This document shows positions 7,622-15,544 of a DNA stretch of 41,978 nucleotides, one piece after another. Numbering within the stretch: position 1 is the stretch's first letter; each line of letters starts with the position of its first letter. Source of the stretch: Planctomycetaceae bacterium. GTDB lineage: Bacteria; Planctomycetota; Planctomycetia; Pirellulales; Thermoguttaceae. The notes under the pieces were generated by a model. It saw nothing but the letters and a program-made list of their open reading frames with translations. It made no database searches and was not told where the DNA came from. The stretch is from NCBI GenBank assembly GCA_021372005.1, contig JAJFVC010000002.1:1-41978 (forward strand), written 5' to 3'. The translations under genes were made by a program, and so were the position numbers.

Positions 7622-9136
7622 ATGCCAACCCGCTCATCTCCACACACCCGACGATCTGTGTGCCAAACAATACTCCTTTGGGGGTGTTTTTTGGGCTGGA
7701 CGGCGTCCGCCTGGGCGGCCGATCCGGTTCGGGCGGCCATCGAGTTGCGCAGCAAGTTCACCGCCGACATCGATCAGTTGACCCAGTGGTGTGAGAGCAA
7801 GGGCCTGAAAGACGAGGCCCAAAAGACCCGTCGCGTACTGAGCCCCACGGCCCCCGACAAGCTTTTTGTGCCGATCCTACCGACGAAGGTCGGACCGGAG
7901 CCGCCGCGGGCCGGGGCGTCGAGCGATGTGCTCGAGTGGGACGCCAAGTTGAACCGTCTGCGGCACGACTATGCGGCGGCACTGTACGACATTGCGCGTC
8001 GAGCGGTCCGCAGCGGTCGGGCCGGACTGGCGTTCGACGCGGCGTTGGCAGCCGGCTACGCGGACCCCGACTTTGAGCCGGTCCGACGGCTGTTCGGCTA
8101 CCAAAAATATCGCAACCAGTGGCACACGGCCTACGAAGTTCAAAAACTTCGCGCGGGCAACCAGTACAGTCCGAAGTTCGGCTGGATTCCGAAATCTCAT
8201 TTGCACCGCTACGAAGAAGGACAGCGGTTCGAGGACGGACGTTGGATTTCAGCCGAGCAGTCGGCCAAACGCCATGACGACATCCAGCACGGTTGGACCA
8301 TCGAGACCGAACACTACGTGATTCGCACCGACGACGGCATCGAGGCCGCGGTCCGGTTGGGCGAAAAACTGGAGCACTTGCACCGGCTCTGGCAGCAACT
8401 GTTCCTGCGGTATTTCGCCTCGGAGGCGGACGTGATCGCGCTGTTTGACGGCAAAGCGAGAGGGCCCGTGGTTCGCCGCCACCAGATCGTCTATTTCCGC
8501 GACCGCAACGATTACAACCAAACCATGAAAGCGACGGTCCCCAACGTCGAGAAGACGCTCGGCGCGTACATCGATCGAACCCACTGCGCATATTTCTTCC
8601 CCGATCAAGAAAATCACGATCGAACGCTGTATCACGAGGCCACGCATCAGTTGTTCCACGAATCGCGGCCGGTGTCGACGCGGATCGGCGCGCATGGCAA
8701 TTTCTGGATCATCGAAGGCGCGGCGCTCTACATGGAGTCGCTTCACCGCGAGGACGGTTTCTTCGTGCTCGGCGGGTTCGAGGACGAACGGATGCATGCC
8801 GCGCAGTATCGTCTGCTGGTCGACCATTTCTACGTGCCGCTGGCCAAGTTCACCGCCATGAACATTCAAGAGTTTCAGTCGGATCCGCGCGTGGCGACGC
8901 TGTACAGCCAGGCCGCGGGACTGGCCAACTTCTTGGTCCATTACGACGGCGGGCGTTACCGCGACGCGATGGTCGCCTACCTGGCGCTGGTCTACTCGGG
9001 CCAGGACGAGTCCGACACGTTGGCCCGGCTGACCGGCGTCAGCTACAGCGAATTGGACCGCCAATATCGCCGATTTATGGAAAGCGGAGTGAAAAAAACG
9101 GAGGGCAGGGGGGCGAAAGGCGAACCGGGACCATGA
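7622..9136 (+). CDS. Secreted zinc-metallopeptidase-like protein (HExxH, gluzincin-like; DUF1570-like)
   Basis: This encodes 504 residues. The N-terminal hydrophobic stretch (ILLWGCFLGWTASAWA) ends in a signal-peptidase-like AWA site, so the protein should be exported. The catalytic-type motif is YHEATHQLFHES, with His338, Glu339 and His342. Glu365 in WIIEGAALYMES lies 23 residues later, the spacing of a third zinc ligand in gluzincins. The region up to about residue 220 is helical and unassigned, and one segment (GRAGLAFDAALAAGYADPDF) resembles helical repeats. Peptidase activity is inferred from the motif only. Its stop overlaps the start of the next gene (ATGA at 9133), so translation of the two is coupled. 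Confidence 0.75.
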   Translation: MPTRSSPHTRRSVCQTILLWGCFLGWTASAWAADPVRAAIELRSKFTADIDQLTQWCESKGLKDEAQKTRRVLSPTAPDKLFVPILPTKVGPEPPRAGASSDVLEWDAKLNRLRHDYAAALYDIARRAVRSGRAGLAFDAALAAGYADPDFEPVRRLFGYQKYRNQWHTAYEVQKLRAGNQYSPKFGWIPKSHLHRYEEGQRFEDGRWISAEQSAKRHDDIQHGWTIETEHYVIRTDDGIEAAVRLGEKLEHLHRLWQQLFLRYFASEADVIALFDGKARGPVVRRHQIVYFRDRNDYNQTMKATVPNVEKTLGAYIDRTHCAYFFPDQENHDRTLYHEATHQLFHESRPVSTRIGAHGNFWIIEGAALYMESLHREDGFFVLGGFEDERMHAAQYRLLVDHFYVPLAKFTAMNIQEFQSDPRVATLYSQAAGLANFLVHYDGGRYRDAMVAYLALVYSGQDESDTLARLTGVSYSELDRQYRRFMESGVKKTEGRGAKGEPGP

Positions 9137-9891
9137 CGGCCCGACCGTCCGACCACGGGAGCGAAAACTTGTCCGATCGAAGTGTTTTTCCGACGTTGTC
9201 GCCCGGCGCGCTCCACGTGTGGCGCGTCCGCTTGGACCTCCCGAGCGACGAAGTCCAACGGTTGTCCGACCGATTGTCCAACGACGAGCGATGCCGAGCC
9301 AAACGGTTTGTCCGCAACGAAGGTTGTCGTCACTACACGGTCGCCCACGCGGCGCTGCGGACCATTGTGGGCGGCTACTTGAACCTGGAGCCGTCGCACG
9401 TATCGCTTACGGTCCGGCCCGGCGGCAAACCGGAGCTGTCGCCCGGCGTCGGCGCGATCCCGTTGCGTTTCAATCTTTCGCATTCCGGCGAACTGGCCAT
9501 GTTGGCCGTCGCGTGGGACCGCGAGGTCGGCGTCGACGTCGAGCGGGTGCGGCCCACCGTGGAGGCCGAAAACATCATCCGGCGATTTTTCGCGCCCGGC
9601 GAGCAATCGGCTTGGCTCGCCACGAGCGATTCGCAACGGCTCGCGGCGTTCTTTCGGGCGTGGACTCGCAAAGAGGCCTACTTGAAGGCTCGCGGGGCAG
9701 GCCTGGCCGGCGGATTGGATCGTTTCGAGGTCTCGTTGGAGCCCGATCGGCCGGCGCGCGTGCTGCGCGGCGAGGAGCCTTGGGCCCAGTGGCCGCTCTA
9801 CGACGTGTCGCCCGGCGACGGCTACACGGCCGCGTGCATGATCGAACCGCCAAGCGACGCCCCCACCGTGTACGATTGGCCGATCCGGTAG
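9133..9891 (+). CDS. 4'-phosphopantetheinyl transferase, Sfp family
   Basis: This encodes 252 residues. Sfp-type enzymes move phosphopantetheine from CoA to a serine of acyl- or peptidyl-carrier proteins. The substrate-recognition segment RFNLSHSGELAMLAVA precedes VGVDVE, with magnesium-binding Asp135 and Glu137. The second motif FRAWTRKEAYLKARGAGL has Trp177, Lys180, Glu181 and Lys185. The length fits the two-lobed Sfp form and not the short AcpS form. The start overlaps the stop of the secreted metallopeptidase-like gene, an unusual pairing. No carrier protein or polyketide or peptide synthase is visible in this window, so the target is unknown. Confidence 0.9.
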   Translation: MTARPSDHGSENLSDRSVFPTLSPGALHVWRVRLDLPSDEVQRLSDRLSNDERCRAKRFVRNEGCRHYTVAHAALRTIVGGYLNLEPSHVSLTVRPGGKPELSPGVGAIPLRFNLSHSGELAMLAVAWDREVGVDVERVRPTVEAENIIRRFFAPGEQSAWLATSDSQRLAAFFRAWTRKEAYLKARGAGLAGGLDRFEVSLEPDRPARVLRGEEPWAQWPLYDVSPGDGYTAACMIEPPSDAPTVYDWPIR

Positions 9892-9916
9892 CCGCCGCGA
9901 TCCGCTCGACGACGCA

Positions 9917-12900
9917 CTATCGCAACACGCACACCGGCGCGAGCGCGTCGAGCGGCTGCCCTTCGGCCAAATCTTGGTTCCACACCTTGACCCAATCGTC
10001 CCACGAGACGAACACTTCCCTGAGCAAAATCTGCGGCCGTTGCAACGTCGGCATTGGCTGCCGAGCCAGCCCCCGCACGGACTGCGGCGCGATCCACGTC
10101 TCGTCGCGCAGGTCGTAAAGCACTTCGACGTCCCAGCGGCCGTCAGGCCAGACGACCAGCCCCTCCGCAGCCAGATCATAGGGCGGCGTCGGCAAGGCCA
10201 ACAACGACGCAATCTGCTCCCGAACCACATCGACGCCGAAGGATTTATAAAGCCCAAGAATCGCGGCGGCCAACGCCTTTTGCTGCGGCACGGTCAACGA
10301 CCGGCATCCGCCGCATTCGGCCAGCCCGGCCACCAACAGGTTCGACTCGACCTCCAACTTCACTCGGAGCCGAGCGGACGGATCGCCGCCGCCGAAGACC
10401 AACTGCATGGAGGCTGTGCCGAGCCAAATCTCGTCCAACCCGATCGCGCGGTCCGCCCAGGCTCGGCTTTGTTGAAGAGTCGCCAAAAAGTCGCGCTCGA
10501 CGTAATTCCGCACGAACCGTTCGAGGTGCTGCAACGCTTGGGCATGCTTGCGGACCGTCTGCCACTGACCGCTCAGACGGGCCCGACGTTCGGCCTGACG
10601 CAACTTGGCAAAACGTTTGGGAACCGTGCCGGAATGAAAGCCCGGCTTCAACAGCCGCCCGATCGTTTCGCCGTGCGATCCGATCGGGGCGGGCGACAAC
10701 CATCGACGCCGGTTGGCCGCGTACAGCCGCCAGTTTTCCTTCAGCTCCCACACCAAAAAACCGAAAACGCCGGGAATGCTCGTGATGATGGCCGTCGCCA
10801 CGGTCCAAGCCAGCGGCTTGTCAAGCGTCAGCGATAACAAATGGGCGAACGAAGGAATCAACGGCAGCAGCAGCTTGTGCGACACCGTGACCACTGGGAA
10901 ATGTTTGATCGGGTTGATCTGCGGCTCGATCAACACGTTGACGCAAAACCGCAACACGTAGGCGATGAAAAACCAGAAGAACCCCAGCACCGCTTTGGTC
11001 ACCAACGCCACAATGCCTTGACCGCTGCGAAACCGCAGCCACTCGTCCACGGCGTACATCATCCGCTCGACGGTTTCCAAAAAACTCTTGAAGCAGTCGA
11101 CGATCCACCAGAACAAACCGGCCAGGGCGCGTAGGCCAAACTGATGCCATCCTTGGACGATGCCGTCTAGAGCGACTTCCTCGGCGGTGCGGCCCACGCG
11201 TGAGTTCAGCAGCAGATTGAACGCCAAGAACACCGCCGACGCGCGGATCGCCGCCGACGCTCGATCGATCGGACCGCCGCGGAACGCCAGCCAAACGACG
11301 ACCGTCCACACCAGCGGCTTCACCCCAAAACGAAATGCCATCACGAACAACCGGCCGTTGAGGATGTGACGCAAGAGCGGCCATCGGAACAGCCAACCAA
11401 TCGGCTCGATCACCAACGCATGCACCACCCGAAAAATCGTTCGGCAAAAAGATCCGACCGCACGGCGAAAACGCGCCGAGTTGATCAGACAGAGCAAAAA
11501 CAACCCGACCGGAAGCACCACCATCGGCGAAATGAGCGAGAAGCCCGGCTCGACCGGCGGCGGCAACGACTCAATCAACTCAGGGTCCATCGGCGGATGC
11601 TTCACGCCATGAAGAATCTCCCAAACGTGATGAACGCCGGCCAGCGCAACGTACGCGCCGCCAAAAGGGACCGCCACGAATCGCGTCACGAAACGGCCGA
11701 GCGGCGTGCCGAATGCGACGGCACTCAGTCGCTGCATCCCCCGCAAATAACACTCGCCGCGATGATACACGCCGTCGAGTTTCACGGCCAGCTTGCGGTC
11801 AGCCTGCAGAAACCAATCGCCCTGCAGAAAGTCGCGTGGCTCGGACAGGTCGGGCAATTTTAGATCGTTGCGTGAGATGGCGTCGCGCAGGTCGCCCATC
11901 GTCAGGAAACAGCGACGTCCGATCTGATCAAGCAACTCCTCGACCAGCTTACCCCGTGCGACGCGTTCGGGCGGATTGTGCGCAACCAGTCCCACTTCGT
12001 CCAACGCGGCGACGATTTGCGGGCGAAGCTGCCGCCGCAACCGCTGCTCGACCCGGACCTCCGCATCGTGCAACAATCGAGCCAGTTGCCGGCGATCGGC
12101 CGTCGACAACCGCGCGGACGCCAACCAACGGCCGGCGCTGCGAAGATGTTTCAGCATCAGCGCGTCGCGCTGGTTCGGCAACCGCCGCCGCAACGGACGA
12201 CGCCCCCATGAAAACATCCATTCGGCCAAATCGACCGTGTAAATCTCGCGTTCATAGTCGACGCACGCCCGCTGCAAATCGTAAAGCAACCGAGCTTCGG
12301 CCGTCCATGTGTCGTCGGACGTTTGCTCGACCAGTGCCGAAACGACCGATTGCCACGGCTGCGGATCCGATTCCTCCAACTCCAGCGCGGCCTGCAACCG
12401 GCGAACCAACCGGTAGATGTCCATCCGCAAAGCCACCGTCGCCCGCTCGGCCAGCTCCGGCGGCGCGCAACGCCGCGCGCGAGCTCGATAGACCGCCGCT
12501 CGAACCACGTTGCCCACCGAGGCCGGCCGCTGCGATTTGCGCATCAACCAACGATATTTCGTCTCCGACGGACACTCCGGCGCCGGCGCCGCCTCCGGCT
12601 CCGGAGGCTCCACATCGGCCAGCGAACCGACCAGCCCAACCGGCTCGCTGCGGTCTTTCGGATCGGGTGCGCCGGGCAGCCGCGTTTGCTCGAACAGACT
12701 TTGTGCGTCGACGTCCTGGCCAATGCATTGGTCGATCGTGCGAAAACTCTCTAAGTCGGGAAAATAACGCGGCAGACAACTCGCGGCGAACTGCCGAATC
12801 TCGAGATACACGGCGACGAACTCCGCGTAGATCGACGCCGGATCGCGAGGCGGCAGCAACCAGTGGTCTCGCTCCAAAATCGCGCCAATCGCCTCGAACG

Positions 12901-13357
12901 CCGCCGGACCGATCTGTTGCACGCGACGCCACACCTCCGACGGATCGAGCCGGCCGGCCGCCTTGCATTCCTCCAAAGCCCGATGCACCCGGGCGTGAAA
13001 CAACATCCGCCAAAGCAGCACCAACGAATCGCCATCCGACATCGCGGCGAGTTTTCGTGGGCTGGGCCGCGCCAGCAAGATCACAGTCTCCGGCAATTCG
13101 GCGTCGTCGGCCAGCCCCAGCTCGGCGCGATCGACCATCCGCAACAACGCCTCGCGTCCGATCGCGTAACTTTTGCGATGCGGCACCCAGACGCCAAAAC
13201 CGCCCAATTGGCGATCCTGCTTAATGACGCGGCGCACCAGACGCGGCAGCACCAAAAATGCCGACGGATCGGCCTCGCGCAGACGGCTTTCCAGGTCGTC
13301 CAACGTAAGCCGAGCGCGAGGCTCGGACGCGGCGGCTTCAGACGGCGGCGAATTCAT
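9917..13357 (-). CDS. Very large membrane protein of unknown function
   Basis: This encodes 1146 residues. I do not recognise a characterised family. Residues 1-550 are soluble, Arg- and Leu-rich and helical, with an Ala/Pro/Glu-rich linker near 230-250. About residues 560-880 hold several hydrophobic helices (for example MVVLPVGLFLLCLI near 610-625 and WTVATAIITSIPGVFGFLVW near 860). The C-terminal ~260 residues are soluble again and include LVAGLAECGGCRSLTVPQQKA and DGRWDVEVLYDLRDE. The promoter at 13366-13394 would start transcription at about the ATG, so the mRNA is probably leaderless. Earlier TTG/ATG options fall inside the promoter. The gene converges with the phosphopantetheinyl transferase gene and follows the helicase on the same strand. 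Confidence 0.8.
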   Translation of the reverse strand: MNSPPSEAAASEPRARLTLDDLESRLREADPSAFLVLPRLVRRVIKQDRQLGGFGVWVPHRKSYAIGREALLRMVDRAELGLADDAELPETVILLARPSPRKLAAMSDGDSLVLLWRMLFHARVHRALEECKAAGRLDPSEVWRRVQQIGPAAFEAIGAILERDHWLLPPRDPASIYAEFVAVYLEIRQFAASCLPRYFPDLESFRTIDQCIGQDVDAQSLFEQTRLPGAPDPKDRSEPVGLVGSLADVEPPEPEAAPAPECPSETKYRWLMRKSQRPASVGNVVRAAVYRARARRCAPPELAERATVALRMDIYRLVRRLQAALELEESDPQPWQSVVSALVEQTSDDTWTAEARLLYDLQRACVDYEREIYTVDLAEWMFSWGRRPLRRRLPNQRDALMLKHLRSAGRWLASARLSTADRRQLARLLHDAEVRVEQRLRRQLRPQIVAALDEVGLVAHNPPERVARGKLVEELLDQIGRRCFLTMGDLRDAISRNDLKLPDLSEPRDFLQGDWFLQADRKLAVKLDGVYHRGECYLRGMQRLSAVAFGTPLGRFVTRFVAVPFGGAYVALAGVHHVWEILHGVKHPPMDPELIESLPPPVEPGFSLISPMVVLPVGLFLLCLINSARFRRAVGSFCRTIFRVVHALVIEPIGWLFRWPLLRHILNGRLFVMAFRFGVKPLVWTVVVWLAFRGGPIDRASAAIRASAVFLAFNLLLNSRVGRTAEEVALDGIVQGWHQFGLRALAGLFWWIVDCFKSFLETVERMMYAVDEWLRFRSGQGIVALVTKAVLGFFWFFIAYVLRFCVNVLIEPQINPIKHFPVVTVSHKLLLPLIPSFAHLLSLTLDKPLAWTVATAIITSIPGVFGFLVWELKENWRLYAANRRRWLSPAPIGSHGETIGRLLKPGFHSGTVPKRFAKLRQAERRARLSGQWQTVRKHAQALQHLERFVRNYVERDFLATLQQSRAWADRAIGLDEIWLGTASMQLVFGGGDPSARLRVKLEVESNLLVAGLAECGGCRSLTVPQQKALAAAILGLYKSFGVDVVREQIASLLALPTPPYDLAAEGLVVWPDGRWDVEVLYDLRDETWIAPQSVRGLARQPMPTLQRPQILLREVFVSWDDWVKVWNQDLAEGQPLDALAPVCVLR

Positions 13358-13365
13358 GGCGCACA

Positions 13366-13394
13366 ATTATCGCACATTCCCCCCAGAGTGCCAA
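13366..13394 (-). promoter_or_regulatory. Promoter of the 1146-residue membrane protein gene, probably leaderless
   Basis: On the minus strand TTGGCA (13394-13389) and GATAAT (13371-13366) are 17 nt apart. Transcription should start within 1-2 nt of the ATG at 13357, leaving no room for a ribosome binding site. Confidence 0.6.
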
Positions 13395-13399
13395 GGCGA

Positions 13400-15439
13400 T
13401 TATCGCCACAAATCGCTCATCCGGCGGCGAATCGATCGGCTCGTCACACCGGTCGCGCCGGCCGCATCGGACGAATCGTCCAAATCCGGCGGATCGGTCG
13501 TGCACTGGTCGAAACCGTCGAGCGTTTGCTTGGGCAGAAAGCGCGTTCGCTGCGAATAGCCGTGCTGGTCGCCATGGCCCGGTCGAAAGTAACGCAGTGG
13601 ATGGCAGACGTACAAGAAGTTTTTCGCGCGTGTGAGGGCCACGTAGAACAGCCGTCGCTCCTCCTCCAATTCGTCCGCGTCGTGCAGCGCCATGTCGGAC
13701 GGGATGTTGCCGTCGGCCGCGTGGATCACGTAAACCGCGTCCCACTCGAGGCCCTTCGCCGAATGGATCGTGCTCAAGACCAGGTAGTCGTCGTCCAAAT
13801 GCGGCGGACCGGCCAGGTCCTGCGTCGAGCTGGGCGGATCGAGCGTCAGCTCCAGCAACATCCGCGTCCGGCTGCGATAGCGAGAGGCGATCGTCTCCAA
13901 TTGCTCAAGATCGCGCAGCCGCGGTTCAGCGTGATCGTAATGGGCCTCCAACAGCGGCGTATAAAACTTCCGCACGCGATGCACCTGCGAAGGCAAATCA
14001 TCGGAGGTGGCGGCCAGATCTCGCAGCAGCGCGACCAGCGAGGGCCAGATTTCAGCCGTCGCGGCCGGCGGACGCCACTGGGCCCATGCGTCGAAATCGC
14101 CGCCGCCGCGGATCAGCAGGTCGGTCAATTGCCGAGCCTTGCCCGGCCCGATGCCCGGCAACAGCGGCAGCAGGCGTCCGCACGCCACCGGGTCGCGAGG
14201 GTTTTCGGCCAACCGCAAAAACGCCATCAGATCCTTCACATGGGCCGTCTCGATGAATTTCAACCCGCCGAATTTTTGAAACGGGATTTTCGCACGGCTC
14301 AACTCGGCTTCCAACAACATACTGTGGTGCGAGGCCCGAAACAACACCGCCTGACGACGCAGATCGACGCCCGACTCGCGATGCTCCAACACGCGATGGA
14401 TCACATATTCGGCCTGATCGGCCTCGTCCTCGCAATGGACCAGCCGCGGCCGCTGGCCGCCGACCCGCTCGGACCAGAGATTTTTGACGTAGCGCTCGCG
14501 GGCCAGCGCGATCACGCGATTCGTCATGTCGAGAATCGGACGGGTGCTGCGATAATTCTGCTCCAATGTGACGACGGTTGCGTCGGGATAGTGTTTTGGA
14601 AAATCGAGAATGTTGCGCACCGTCGCCGCGCGAAAGGCGTAGATCGACTGCGCGTCGTCGCCCACGACGGTCAAGCCCTTGCCCTCGGGCGACAAGGCGT
14701 ACAAGATGTCGGCTTGCAGCGTGTTCGTGTCTTGATACTCGTCGACCAACACGCAATCGAACCGTTGGCGAATCGCGTCGCCGGCGGCGGGCTCGGTGAG
14801 CATTGCCAGCCAAAACAAGAGCAGATCGTCGTAGTCGAGCACGCCGGCCGACTCTTTGCGCTCGACGTAGCCGTCGAACAGCCGTTTGAGCGAATCGGCC
14901 CACTCTTTGCACCACGGAAAATAGCGATCGAGGGCCTCGTCCAACTTTTGCCGGGCGTTGACGCATCGGCTGTAGATCGCCATGCACGTGCCCTTTTTCG
15001 GAAACCGTTTGTCGAGCTTCGCCAGTTGCAGATCGCTGCGCACGACGTTCATCAGGTCTTCGGAATCGGCGCGGTCGTGGACCGAAAACTGCGACGGCAG
15101 CCCGACCGACTTGCCGTAGCGATGCAGCAGTCGGGTGGCCACGGCGTGGAAGGTGCCGCTCCAAACGCGCGTCGCACCGGGATGCCCGAGTTGACGCAGC
15201 AGACCGTCGGCGCGACGAAGCATCTCGGCGGCCGCACGCCGGGTGAACGTCAACAACAAAATGCGATCGGGCGACACGCCGCTCGCAATCAACCACGCCA
15301 CCCGATGCACCAACGTGGCGGTCTTGCCCGTTCCCGCGCCGGCCACGATCAACAGCGGCTGGTCGCCGTGCGTGGCCGCTGCGCGCTGTTGCGGATTCAG
15401 ATGGCTCAGCAGTTCGTCGATCGTCGCGGCGTCGGACAT
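13400..15439 (-). CDS. ATP-dependent DNA helicase, UvrD/Rep/PcrA superfamily 1
   Basis: This encodes 679 residues. SF1A helicases unwind DNA 3' to 5' in repair and replication restart. Motifs in order are LNPQQRAA (Q motif), GAGTGKT at 34-40 (Walker A), LLLTFTRRAAAEM (Ia), VLVDEYQDTN (Walker B), VVGDDAQSIYAFRAA (III), LEQNYRST (IV), ILSTIHSAKGLEWDAVYV-like (V) and EERRLFYVALTRAK (VI). The length is close to PcrA and Rep. The C-terminal tail after motif VI is Asp-rich and short and lacks a clear Tudor-like end. The ATG at 15439 sits about 60 nt after the predicted transcript start, whereas the upstream frame to 15517 would lie across the promoter. Confidence 0.93.
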   Translation of the reverse strand: MSDAATIDELLSHLNPQQRAAATHGDQPLLIVAGAGTGKTATLVHRVAWLIASGVSPDRILLLTFTRRAAAEMLRRADGLLRQLGHPGATRVWSGTFHAVATRLLHRYGKSVGLPSQFSVHDRADSEDLMNVVRSDLQLAKLDKRFPKKGTCMAIYSRCVNARQKLDEALDRYFPWCKEWADSLKRLFDGYVERKESAGVLDYDDLLLFWLAMLTEPAAGDAIRQRFDCVLVDEYQDTNTLQADILYALSPEGKGLTVVGDDAQSIYAFRAATVRNILDFPKHYPDATVVTLEQNYRSTRPILDMTNRVIALARERYVKNLWSERVGGQRPRLVHCEDEADQAEYVIHRVLEHRESGVDLRRQAVLFRASHHSMLLEAELSRAKIPFQKFGGLKFIETAHVKDLMAFLRLAENPRDPVACGRLLPLLPGIGPGKARQLTDLLIRGGGDFDAWAQWRPPAATAEIWPSLVALLRDLAATSDDLPSQVHRVRKFYTPLLEAHYDHAEPRLRDLEQLETIASRYRSRTRMLLELTLDPPSSTQDLAGPPHLDDDYLVLSTIHSAKGLEWDAVYVIHAADGNIPSDMALHDADELEEERRLFYVALTRAKNFLYVCHPLRYFRPGHGDQHGYSQRTRFLPKQTLDGFDQCTTDPPDLDDSSDAAGATGVTSRSIRRRMSDLWR

Positions 15440-15505
15440 GGTGGTCGAGGGCGTAGTTTTTCTTGGATTGCCCCCAGGCGGGAAATTGGGGAGCCGTCGC
15501 CGATC

Positions 15506-15534
15506 ATTATCCGCCATGCGTCCATCCGACGCAA
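15506..15534 (-). promoter_or_regulatory. Promoter of the helicase gene
   Basis: On the minus strand TTGCGT (15534-15529) and GATAAT (15511-15506) are 17 nt apart, placing the transcript start near 15499. Confidence 0.6.
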
Positions 15535-15544
15535 GCGTCCTGAG

